This document shows positions 9,750 through 17,262 of a stretch of DNA of 64,000 bases, one piece after another. A program made the translations under genes and the position numbers. Numbering within the stretch: the stretch's first letter is position 1; every line of letters starts with the position of its first letter. The notes beneath the pieces were generated by a model that was not told where the DNA came from, did no database searches, and worked only from the letters and a program-made list of their open reading frames with translations. The stretch comes from Rothia sp. (in: high G+C Gram-positive bacteria) (GTDB taxonomy: Bacteria > Actinomycetota > Actinomycetes > Actinomycetales > Micrococcaceae), in the NCBI GenBank assembly GCA_030529845.1, contig JAUMWB010000003.1, forward strand, positions 310,001 through 374,000, written 5' to 3'.

Positions 9750-10571
9750 CTATTTTGTGTATTCCAACTTATCTGTAGAAATAATTTCATAGGGTTGCTC
9801 ACCAGCAGGCTCTTTTACAAGTAAGAGCGGGTATCGCATATAAAACTTGCTGAGGGAATCAAGTTCGAGCTTCCAAGAACGGAAGAAATTTTTATTAAAT
9901 TTAGCAGTTGCTCGTGCCCAACCGTGAGTCCACTGGTGATCACCTACAACGTATGAATTAATGCCCTGCTTGCGGGCTCGCAGACAGAGATCAGTGTCCT
10001 CATAGTAGACAAAGAAATGTTCGTCCCAAGGCCCTAGCTTCAAAAAATTTTCTCTGGTTGAGGCAACTACTGCGCCGATAAACCAAGGCACCTGTGCCAT
10101 TTCTCCGGGGTTGGCGAATATTCTGTACTTACCGTCTACTCGTTGGGGAGCTAAGCGGTTGAGAACTTTGTGGGCCATAACAGGCCATCCTCGACCGTTG
10201 GGCTGCAGAGAGCCATCACTGTTAATGAGCTGGGGGGAAACCAAGCCTTGTGTTTCATTGATGATTTGGGCTAAACCATCAAGTGAACCGTAGTCAACAG
10301 CTACATCGGGGTTTACAAAAGCAACGTATTCAGAAGTGGAAGCAGCAAATCCTAGATTGTTGGCGCCGCCAAACCCAAGGTTTGTTGAGCTTTCGATGAC
10401 ATCTGCCCCGAGACTGCGCGCAACTTCGACACTGTTGTCTGAGGAGTTGTTGTCAACCACAATCCAACGAAGGGACGAAGTGGGATCGAATCGTGACCAG
10501 AATCGGGGGAGGACTTCTGCACTGTTATAAGTGACAGTAACTAGCGTCCAGCTAGTCATATTTGTATTCAT
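9750..10571 (-). CDS. GT2 family glycosyltransferase (rhamnosyltransferase-like)
   Basis: A 273-residue GT-A fold enzyme. It opens with LVTVTYNSAEVL and VVDNNSSDNSVE, carries a DXD-like FVNPDV metal site near residue 90 and FFVYYEDTDLCLRARKQG near 190, where the ED pair fits the catalytic-base region. The pattern resembles WbbL-type rhamnosyltransferases. It is the first gene of the minus-strand run of four transferases and is divergent from the tyrosine kinase gene across a 371-base intergenic region. Confidence 0.87.
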   Translation of the reverse strand: MNTNMTSWTLVTVTYNSAEVLPRFWSRFDPTSSLRWIVVDNNSSDNSVEVARSLGADVIESSTNLGFGGANNLGFAASTSEYVAFVNPDVAVDYGSLDGLAQIINETQGLVSPQLINSDGSLQPNGRGWPVMAHKVLNRLAPQRVDGKYRIFANPGEMAQVPWFIGAVVASTRENFLKLGPWDEHFFVYYEDTDLCLRARKQGINSYVVGDHQWTHGWARATAKFNKNFFRSWKLELDSLSKFYMRYPLLLVKEPAGEQPYEIISTDKLEYTK

Positions 10572-10942
10572 GCGAGGTCTTAACTCTCTCGGACAGTAAG
10601 AATTATAAGTGTTTTCAGCTGAAGCATACTCTACCTGCTGCCATAACCGGAGAGGAACAAAAATAGATTCTCATCATGTAGGAAAAATCCATACCTGATG
10701 GTGGTGTGGGGCTTAAGCTTTCAGCTAGGGTGCCCTATCTACTGGCCAGCTCTTCGAAAACTTGGTCTTTAGTCTCTGTCGACGTGATGAAGACCCCTCG
10801 TCTGTTGGCATGATGATGGTTACTAGAGGCAGACTTTCACTTCTTGAAAAGCTATGATTGCAAAGAAATTGATACTTGATTGTGTCGTGCTTGGTACAGC
10901 TTCACTCGCACCTAACACACGCACCCCCAACTGAGGATAAAG
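10572..10942. other. divergent intergenic region between GT2 and tyrosine kinase genes
   Basis: This 371-base region must carry promoters for both directions. On the plus strand TTGAAA at 10844-10849 is followed by TGATAC near 10870, a spacing of about 20 bases that is longer than ideal. AGGATAAAG just before 10943 is the ribosome-binding site of the kinase gene. No ORF, repeat or clear operator was recognised. Confidence 0.4.
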
Positions 10943-12400
10943 ATGTCTCCTGACTATTACTTGAAACTGATTCGGCGTTATTGGCTGATTTTGATTGTCG
11001 GCCTTCTGCTAGGCACCGCTGCAGGTCTTGGCGCTGGTCTTGTTCAGCCTAAGGTCTACACTGCTAACTCCTCAGGGTTCCTAAACACATCAACAGAGAC
11101 TGCAACGAACAGTTCAAATTCAGTTGCTCTTGCATCTGCTGCTGATACCTATGCAAAATCTCGCGCCCAGTCGTACGCGGACCTAGGGCAGACTCGTGTT
11201 GTTGCTGATGCAGTTATTCAAGAATTAGGGCTAACTGGTAGCGCTGAAGGCCTTGTCGGCAATGTACAGGTGACTGTTCCCTCGGATACCGTAACTATTC
11301 AGGTGTCTGCAAAAGCTAGCGACCCACAGCTGGCCAGCGATATTGCTAATGCCTGGATTAGTGCTATGGCGAATGAAATTCGTAAACTCGAAACTGGTGG
11401 TTCTAGTACTGCGGCTCCTACGGTTCAGCTAACTCCTATGGAATCTGCGGTTATTCCGACATCTCCAAGCTCACCGAATCTTCCTCTATTCTCTTCCATT
11501 GGTGGTCTGACTGGGCTCATCTTAGCTTTTGTATTTGCGCTTTTGAAGGGGCAGTACGATAAGCGAATTCGGTCAACAGCAGATGTTGAAGCGATTACTG
11601 ACCATCCCATTGTAGGTAAGCTTCCTATGGAAAAGAGCCTTACGGAGAGCGAATCACGTCTTTCTCCTGATGCAAAGGCTACCCACGATGTTCGCGTCCG
11701 CGGTAGTGTTCAGCTCCTTAATGAGTCGTTGCGTGAGCTACGTACTAACCTGGAATTCTTGGATGTAGACAATCCTCCTCGTTCTATTGTCGTGACCTCT
11801 GCTTTGCCGGGCGATGGTAAATCTACGGTTGCAGCCAATCTTGCAACGATGATTGCACAGTCGGGTAAGCAGGTTGTTCTGATTGATGGTGACTTGAGAA
11901 AACCTACTGTTGCGGACTCCTTTAATATTCCGGGCGAAATTGGTCTAACGGATGTTTTGGCGGGTCGAGTTGAGCTTGAAAATGCGGTGCATCGTTGGGC
12001 TCAAGAAGTTGATATGTTTATTCTTCCGTCCGGCAGCATTCCGCCGAACCCTGCTGAGCTTCTTGCATCGAAGACTATGCGGGACTTGGTGACATCGCTG
12101 ACTGAAGAGGGTGTTGTGGTAGTTATTGATGCTCCGCCTGTTCTTCCTGTTACTGATGCGTCAATCCTGGCAGCGCATTTCGATGGTGCGCTTGTTGTTG
12201 CTTCTGCAAACGTGACCCGAACAGATTCCTTGGAGCAGGCTCTGAATAAGATTGATTCAGTTCAGGGGCGTGTACTGGGGTTGGTGCTTAACCGCGTACC
12301 CACTAAGGGCTTTGACCGACATGCTTACGGTTACTACGGCAACAGCTACTACTACCAGAAAGATGTCTCTGAAAAGACTGGTAAAAATAAAAGTAAATAG
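10943..12400 (+). CDS. polysaccharide co-polymerase and bacterial tyrosine autokinase (Wzc/CpsCD-like)
   Basis: A 485-residue fusion of a Wzz-type chain-length domain and a BY-kinase. One membrane span lies near residues 14-34, an extracytoplasmic region follows, and a second span lies near 180-200. The cytoplasmic kinase has Walker A (LPGDGKST, about 287-294), Walker A' (VVLIDGDLRKP, about 312) and Walker B (VVVIDAPP, about 393-400). The tail carries a tyrosine cluster, HAYGYYGNSYYYQ, the usual autophosphorylation site. The protein would set chain length and drive polymer export. The presumed phosphatase gene begins 14 bases downstream. Confidence 0.93.
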   Translation: MSPDYYLKLIRRYWLILIVGLLLGTAAGLGAGLVQPKVYTANSSGFLNTSTETATNSSNSVALASAADTYAKSRAQSYADLGQTRVVADAVIQELGLTGSAEGLVGNVQVTVPSDTVTIQVSAKASDPQLASDIANAWISAMANEIRKLETGGSSTAAPTVQLTPMESAVIPTSPSSPNLPLFSSIGGLTGLILAFVFALLKGQYDKRIRSTADVEAITDHPIVGKLPMEKSLTESESRLSPDAKATHDVRVRGSVQLLNESLRELRTNLEFLDVDNPPRSIVVTSALPGDGKSTVAANLATMIAQSGKQVVLIDGDLRKPTVADSFNIPGEIGLTDVLAGRVELENAVHRWAQEVDMFILPSGSIPPNPAELLASKTMRDLVTSLTEEGVVVVIDAPPVLPVTDASILAAHFDGALVVASANVTRTDSLEQALNKIDSVQGRVLGLVLNRVPTKGFDRHAYGYYGNSYYYQKDVSEKTGKNKSK

Positions 12401-12414
12401 GTAGGAAGTAGGCC

Positions 12415-13044
12415 ATGAGCTTTAAAACACAAGCTCGGAAAATTTTCAGTCATCCGTCAACGGTACCTGCTGATGATGCACAAGGTAGTTCTATTAAAAT
12501 AGCCTTTGTTTGCACAGCAAATATTTGTCGATCGGCTTATGCGCATCATGGCCTACAGCAGCTACTTAGCCAGGAACCGAAGCTTCAATCAACAAATATC
12601 GAAGTTTCAAGCGCCGGGCTACTTGCTCTAACCGGTGAACCAATTGAACGCCAGATGTTTGATATTTTCAATGAGAAATACAAAGTTCATCAGGTTAATC
12701 ATTCAGCTATGCAACTAAGCGAATCTTATTGTAAAGTTCAAGATTTAATTCTAGTGATGACAGCTGATCATAGAAGGAAGCTTTTGCGTGATAACCCATC
12801 TATGTTTACTAAAGTATTTTTATTCTCAGAGTTCGTGAGTCTTGCTGAAACTATAGACGATAAATATATCAATAACCGGGGAATAAGTAACTTGGTGCAG
12901 GGAGTCCACAACTCAAGGGGACAAGGTATTTCTGTAGCTGATGTTGATGATCCGTACAAGAGGTCAGAAAATACCTATAGAAGAGTCTGTAACGAAATCG
13001 ATGATTTGCTGATGAGGCTTGTTGGCATACTCAGTAAAATCTGA
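12415..13044 (+). CDS. low-molecular-weight protein tyrosine phosphatase (Wzb-like)
   Basis: A 209-residue LMW-PTP. The P-loop is FVCTANICRS, with nucleophile Cys33 and Arg39 in the CX5R pattern. The general-acid loop DVDDPYKRS lies near residue 178. An N-terminal extension of about 27 residues precedes the catalytic domain. Directly downstream of the tyrosine kinase, it is the probable partner that removes phosphate from the kinase's tyrosine-rich tail, the on/off cycle known from Wzc/Wzb systems. The start is ATG 12415, preceded by GTAGGAAGTAGG. Confidence 0.9.
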   Translation: MSFKTQARKIFSHPSTVPADDAQGSSIKIAFVCTANICRSAYAHHGLQQLLSQEPKLQSTNIEVSSAGLLALTGEPIERQMFDIFNEKYKVHQVNHSAMQLSESYCKVQDLILVMTADHRRKLLRDNPSMFTKVFLFSEFVSLAETIDDKYINNRGISNLVQGVHNSRGQGISVADVDDPYKRSENTYRRVCNEIDDLLMRLVGILSKI

Positions 13045-13062
13045 TCTTAACTAAGGAAAACA

Positions 13063-14445
13063 ATGGTAACGACAGCTCTTTTGGTTGTAATCTCAGCGAT
13101 AGTAGCATTTGCTTTGAGAAGTAGACCGCTTGGCGCAGTAGGCTTTGTGCTCGCTTCTTATGTGCTAGTGCCACTGGTGGCTGGTGATATTACTATTCTG
13201 TTCCGCCCAGGCGATTACGCGTTTTTGGCAACGTTTGTAGTTTTCTTAACGAAGTATAAAGATAGATTTTTCTTGGAGTTGAAAAGTCACCCCTTACTAA
13301 ACTTCTTAGTGTGTGTTGTGGCATTGTATAGTGTGGTAGCACGTGTCATTGGTGTAGGAGGGTTTCGCTCCTCAATTATTACTGTGTTGCATGTAGTTGT
13401 GTTCCCATACCTGGTTTACTTAATCGTATGTGCCTCCTTGAAAATGAAGGATAATCACTATAAACCGTTGCTTTGGGTTCTTGTGCCCTTGATGCTGTTT
13501 CAGCTTCTCCTTGGTTGGTTCCAGTATCAAACGGGAGACGCTATATTTTGGGAAAGTAAGCTTTCTGAGCAATGGTGGTGGGGAAGTGGATTTGAGGTAA
13601 CTCAGCCTATGGGGACTTTTGGTCACTGGATTCCCTACGCAATGTTCCTATCTCTTGCTCTCGGAATTAGTACTCTTGTTAAGAGCAGGGTTATCTGGTT
13701 TTCCCTCATCATCGGAACTCTTTACATTTTGACATTGACCGCTGCCCGGTCAGGCCTAATTGCATTTGCACTAGTTATTTTTGCAGTTATAATTCGCGAA
13801 CTAAAGTCCAGAGATGCACTGCGCATCCTCGCCGTTGTTATGATGCTTCCAGTGATTGCTTTTGCCGCAATTAATTTATTTTCAAGTGGATTTGCTGAAA
13901 CCCTCAGAAGCAAGCTGGAGAATGATGGTAACTCTACTACCTACCGTATTGAGGCTTCTCAGTGGTTTTGGGATAATTGGCATAATTTCACGTTGACGGG
14001 GCTACCTGCAGGTCTGGATTTGCGTGAATCAGGTGTCCTTAATTCTAGTTTGGAAAATGCGTTTTATTTTTACGCGGTAGCTTTCGGAATGCTCTCTACT
14101 GTTCTGCTAGCACTTCTGTTTACGTCTGTTACCTTAGGCACTCTATTTTCTAAGGGGCAGGAAAAGTTGACTGGTCTAGCTATTGCGCTAGCGTTTGGGA
14201 TTTCAACCTTTACATACGGTGCTTTTGGTGCTAGCGAGTACTCTACCTTGATGCTGTTCTGGATTGCACAGGCTTTTGCGCAGCACCGGTTCGGTCAAGA
14301 CCATACTGATTCCAAAGAGTTACTTGATGAAGGCGCTGTAAGCGTTGTGGATGGTGAGTCTAACGATAAGTTAAGTAGCATTAAGAGGCGTCGGCCGAGG
14401 CACGCGACCGAACAAGTAGCCAAGTTGCCTTTTGAAAATATTTAA
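13063..14445 (+). CDS. O-antigen ligase/polymerase-like membrane protein (Wzy candidate)
   Basis: A 460-residue protein with about 10-12 membrane spans and one larger periplasmic loop (roughly residues 255-330, including STTYRIEASQWFWDN). This topology is typical of the O-antigen ligase/Wzy polymerase superfamily. The C-terminal 60 residues are polar and basic (KRRRPRH). By position after the kinase and phosphatase it is the likely repeat-unit polymerase, but sequence alone cannot separate polymerase from ligase. AAGGAAAACA precedes ATG 13063. It is the last gene of the polysaccharide locus. Confidence 0.78.
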   Translation: MVTTALLVVISAIVAFALRSRPLGAVGFVLASYVLVPLVAGDITILFRPGDYAFLATFVVFLTKYKDRFFLELKSHPLLNFLVCVVALYSVVARVIGVGGFRSSIITVLHVVVFPYLVYLIVCASLKMKDNHYKPLLWVLVPLMLFQLLLGWFQYQTGDAIFWESKLSEQWWWGSGFEVTQPMGTFGHWIPYAMFLSLALGISTLVKSRVIWFSLIIGTLYILTLTAARSGLIAFALVIFAVIIRELKSRDALRILAVVMMLPVIAFAAINLFSSGFAETLRSKLENDGNSTTYRIEASQWFWDNWHNFTLTGLPAGLDLRESGVLNSSLENAFYFYAVAFGMLSTVLLALLFTSVTLGTLFSKGQEKLTGLAIALAFGISTFTYGAFGASEYSTLMLFWIAQAFAQHRFGQDHTDSKELLDEGAVSVVDGESNDKLSSIKRRRPRHATEQVAKLPFENI

Positions 14446-14526
14446 ATAATTATTTTTAGATTTTGATGCTTTACGGATTTGTACTATTAAGGTTGTTTTA
14501 AATATTTGAGTTTGAAAGTGAAATTG

Positions 14527-15858
14527 ATGCCTGTCCTTCTGCCTCTTGAAACCCGAGATCTCACCGACGAGTTCAACTACCGCACTGGCCGTCTCATCTA
14601 CGCCGGTGGGGGAGGCAACGAAGTGCGCCGCTCCGTGCTGCCGGGTGGCGTCCGCGTCATCACCGAACGCATGCCCTCCCAGCGCAGTGTCTCCATCGGC
14701 TTCTGGGTAGGTGTGGGTTCAAGGGATGAGCAGCCCGGTATGCTGGGCTCCACCCACTTCCTCGAACACCTGCTCTTCAAGGGCACAGAAAGCCGCAGTG
14801 CCCTCGATATCGCCCACGCTTTTGACCGGGTAGGTGGCGAATCCAACGCCCTCACCGCCAAGGAACACACCTGCTACTACGCCCGCGTGCTCGATGAAGA
14901 CACCCCCATGGCTATCGACGTTATCGCCGACATGGTCACCGGAGCCAAACTAGACCCCGCCCTGCTGGAACAGGAACGCGGCGTCATCCTCGAAGAAATC
15001 GCCATGGACCAAGACGACCCCACCGACGTCGCCTTTGAGTCTTTCATTGAACAGCTCATGGGCAGCAACCCCCTGGGGCGCCCTATCGGTGGTACCCCGC
15101 AGGAAATCACCGACGTTGCCCGCGATAAGGTCTGGGAGCACTACAAGAAGTTTTACACCCCCGGCCGCCTGGTTATCTCAGCAGCGGGCAGTCTCAACCA
15201 CTCAGAGATCGTCAACCTGGTCCTTGAGTCCCTAGCCAATCGCGGTTGGGATCTCACTGAAGGTGCCCTACCTGCCCCGCGCCGCGTCCGTCAGCAAAGC
15301 CAAATTGTTCCCGGGGCCCGCGAAAAAACCCTCGACAAGGGCTTTGAACAGACCAACATTGTCATGGGCTGCCCCGGCCTCATCGCCGGGGACGAGCGTC
15401 GCTACGCCATGAGCGTACTCAACTCCGCTCTGGGCGGGGGAATGTCCTCCCGTCTCTTCCAGGAAATCCGAGAGAAGCGCGGCCTAGCCTACTCGACCTT
15501 CTCCTTCACCGGCTCCTACTCAGACGCCGGCTACTTTGGCATGTACGCTGGTTGCCTTCCTGCCAAGGCCGAGCAGGTTACCGAGCTCATGCGCTCTACC
15601 TTCGACGATTTTGTGCGCGACGGTATCACACAAGAAGAACTTGAGAAGGTCGTTGGGCAGTTAGGCGGTTCCACCGTGCTGGGAAGCGAGGACGCCGGCT
15701 CCCGCATGAGCCGTCTGGGTCGGGCAGAGCTGGACTCGGGTAAGTTCCTCTCGATCGATGAGCTACTCGATGGGGTTCGGTCAGTAACCATCGACCAGGT
15801 CAACGACCTAGCTCGTTACCTGGCCAGCCAGGAGTGGGTCACCACCATCGTCAAGTAA
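14527..15858 (+). CDS. M16 family zinc peptidase (PepR/MPP-like)
   Basis: A 443-residue insulinase-type peptidase. The inverted zinc motif HFLEH lies at His77-Glu80-His81, with the downstream glutamate in ERGVILEEIAMD. GLAYSTFSF in the C-terminal half is the conserved second-domain motif. ATG 14527 (MPVLLPLETRDLTDE) is preferred; earlier in-frame TTG 14506 and GTG 14518 are possible, and no strong ribosome-binding site decides. In related genomes this gene directly follows pnp; here the polysaccharide locus intervenes. Codon usage returns to the high-GC pattern from this gene onward. Confidence 0.9.
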   Translation: MPVLLPLETRDLTDEFNYRTGRLIYAGGGGNEVRRSVLPGGVRVITERMPSQRSVSIGFWVGVGSRDEQPGMLGSTHFLEHLLFKGTESRSALDIAHAFDRVGGESNALTAKEHTCYYARVLDEDTPMAIDVIADMVTGAKLDPALLEQERGVILEEIAMDQDDPTDVAFESFIEQLMGSNPLGRPIGGTPQEITDVARDKVWEHYKKFYTPGRLVISAAGSLNHSEIVNLVLESLANRGWDLTEGALPAPRRVRQQSQIVPGAREKTLDKGFEQTNIVMGCPGLIAGDERRYAMSVLNSALGGGMSSRLFQEIREKRGLAYSTFSFTGSYSDAGYFGMYAGCLPAKAEQVTELMRSTFDDFVRDGITQEELEKVVGQLGGSTVLGSEDAGSRMSRLGRAELDSGKFLSIDELLDGVRSVTIDQVNDLARYLASQEWVTTIVK

Positions 15859-15869
15859 AATTTATGGGA

Positions 15870-15903
15870 GGGCGCCTGCAAAATCGCGGGCGTCCTTCTT
15901 TTT
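15870..15903 (+). terminator. intrinsic terminator after the M16 peptidase
   Basis: GGGCGCCTGC at 15870-15879 pairs with GCGGGCGTCC at 15886-15895, with an AAAATC loop and a TTCTTTTT tail. It lies 11 bases after the stop codon. Confidence 0.8.
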
Positions 15904-15928
15904 GCGCTCTCTACGGGCAACCTCCCGC

Positions 15929-15984
15929 TTTGTACCGCGTCCTGCCCACTGGTGGGGCTAAAACTGGGTAGCATGTGGTACAAA
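15929..15984. repeat. palindromic repeat, copy 1 (upstream of the AbiEi/DUF559 gene)
   Basis: A 56-base element bounded by TTTGTACC (15929-15936) and GGTACAAA (15977-15984). The 20-base arms pair almost throughout if G-U pairs are allowed, and the loop contains GGGGCTAAA. A second copy of the same length and orientation lies at 17113. Similarity extends past the right arm (TGAGGGG, then AAG). It is not a classical terminator because no U-tract follows. Confidence 0.85.
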
Positions 15985-16149
15985 CTGAGGGGGTAAGGCA
16001 AATGGACGGTCCCTCCCCGAAGCAGCAAACGATAGGACGTCAACCCCTGTGGACAGAAGGTGAAACAAAGCGTCTTCGCTGCACCAAAAGAACAGCCCAA
16101 AGGCCCCTGGCTAGGCACAAGATTCTTATCTGCTACCCACAAGCTACCT

Positions 16150-16155
16150 TATAGT
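16150..16155 (+). promoter_or_regulatory. candidate -10 element for the AbiEi/DUF559 gene
   Basis: TATAGT at 16150-16155 is a strong -10 hexamer 17 bases before the GTG start at 16173. No clear -35 is visible at 16-18 bases. The rest of 15985-16172 shows no other gene. Confidence 0.4.
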
Positions 16156-16172
16156 AGAAAACCTCAGGCACG

Positions 16173-17108
16173 GTGGGGCAAACTCACCCTATGCGGATTG
16201 CTGAACCCCTAACTTTCGTTTCAACACGTGCCGAACTAGTAGCCGCCGGTCTAAGTAACTCCACCATCACACGCAAAATGCACCGCGGCGAGCTCGTGCA
16301 ACTACGTCCCGGCACTTTCTGTCCAAGCTCTATCTATAACTCTCTGCGACCAGCCGAGCGATACCCCTACGCCATAGCTGCCTATGCAAAGCAGAACCCC
16401 GATGCTATCTTCAGCCACAGGAGCGCTGCCTGGCTCCACGGCCTTAGTGTCATTGCTTCAGAGAACCTGGTCGATATTCTGACTGGCGCAAATACCCGAG
16501 GCCGCGCTCAAGGAATCATCAAACATTACACTGTAAAACCTTCTGTTCCCATTGCACACATATCAGGAACAGTTCGAGCAACTGGCCTGCTACAGACACT
16601 CGATGACTGCGCGAAATACCTGGAGTTGAGCGAATCGGTATGCATTATCAACTCGGCTTTGAATCGGCAACTTACCACGAGTGAAGCTGTAGAAGAGCGT
16701 TTGAAGAAACTTCAAGGGCGAGGTGCACGACGAGCACGGGCTACAATTCCATACTTGAGTGCCTTGTGTGAAAGCCCTGGCGAAACTCTTTTGTTGATCG
16801 CAATTATTGATAGTGGCCTACCGAGACCCGCACAGCAAGTAAATGTAGTGGTTGGAGGTAGGGTCTATAGACCTGATTTTCTGTATGAAGACGAGAAGGT
16901 CATTGTTGAGTTTGACGGCCACATCAAATACACGGACTACGGGCCTACTGACCAGGTTGTTATATCAGAGCGCAGGCGCGAGAAACAGCTACAGAATCAG
17001 GGCTGGATTGTTCTCCGGTATAGCTGGTCGCAAGTAAGAAACCATCCAGATCAGGTAGTCAGTGAAATTGCCGCAATGCTCGAACTGCGCAGAGGGGCAC
17101 CCCTCTAG
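16173..17108 (+). CDS. AbiEi-type antitoxin N-terminal domain fused to a DUF559 (Vsr-like) domain
   Basis: A 311-residue protein of a type common in actinobacteria. The first 60 residues (TRAELVAAGLSNSTITRKMHRGELVQLRPGTF) form the winged-helix domain shared with AbiEi-type antitoxins. The last 90 residues carry YRPDFLYEDEKVIVEFDG and a later RRREKQLQNQGWIVLRY, the pattern of the PD-(D/E)XK-like DUF559 family related to Vsr. No AbiEii-type nucleotidyltransferase toxin lies beside it. Starts at GTG 16173 or ATG 16191 are both possible. The gene is enclosed by two direct copies of a 56-base palindrome, the second only five bases past the stop. Function is not established. Confidence 0.8.
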   Translation: MGQTHPMRIAEPLTFVSTRAELVAAGLSNSTITRKMHRGELVQLRPGTFCPSSIYNSLRPAERYPYAIAAYAKQNPDAIFSHRSAAWLHGLSVIASENLVDILTGANTRGRAQGIIKHYTVKPSVPIAHISGTVRATGLLQTLDDCAKYLELSESVCIINSALNRQLTTSEAVEERLKKLQGRGARRARATIPYLSALCESPGETLLLIAIIDSGLPRPAQQVNVVVGGRVYRPDFLYEDEKVIVEFDGHIKYTDYGPTDQVVISERRREKQLQNQGWIVLRYSWSQVRNHPDQVVSEIAAMLELRRGAPL

Positions 17109-17112
17109 CAAC

Positions 17113-17168
17113 TTTGTACCGCGCCCTGCCCACTTTCGGGGCTAAATATGGGCAGCACATGGTACAAA
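17113..17168. repeat. palindromic repeat, copy 2 (downstream of the AbiEi/DUF559 gene)
   Basis: Same length (56 bases) and orientation as the copy at 15929. TTTGTACC is at 17113-17120 and GGTACAAA at 17161-17168, with the conserved GGGGCTAAA in the loop and TGAGGGG after the right arm. It begins five bases after the stop codon. Several arm positions differ from copy 1, so the copies are not recent identical duplicates. Confidence 0.85.
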
Positions 17169-17262
17169 GTGAGGGGAAAAGCGGGCAAGCGCGTTAAGGA
17201 GGCCGGGAACCGTGGCAGCCCGTGACACGGCACAGGTCTGGGAGTCCGGACTTGCGGCGACT

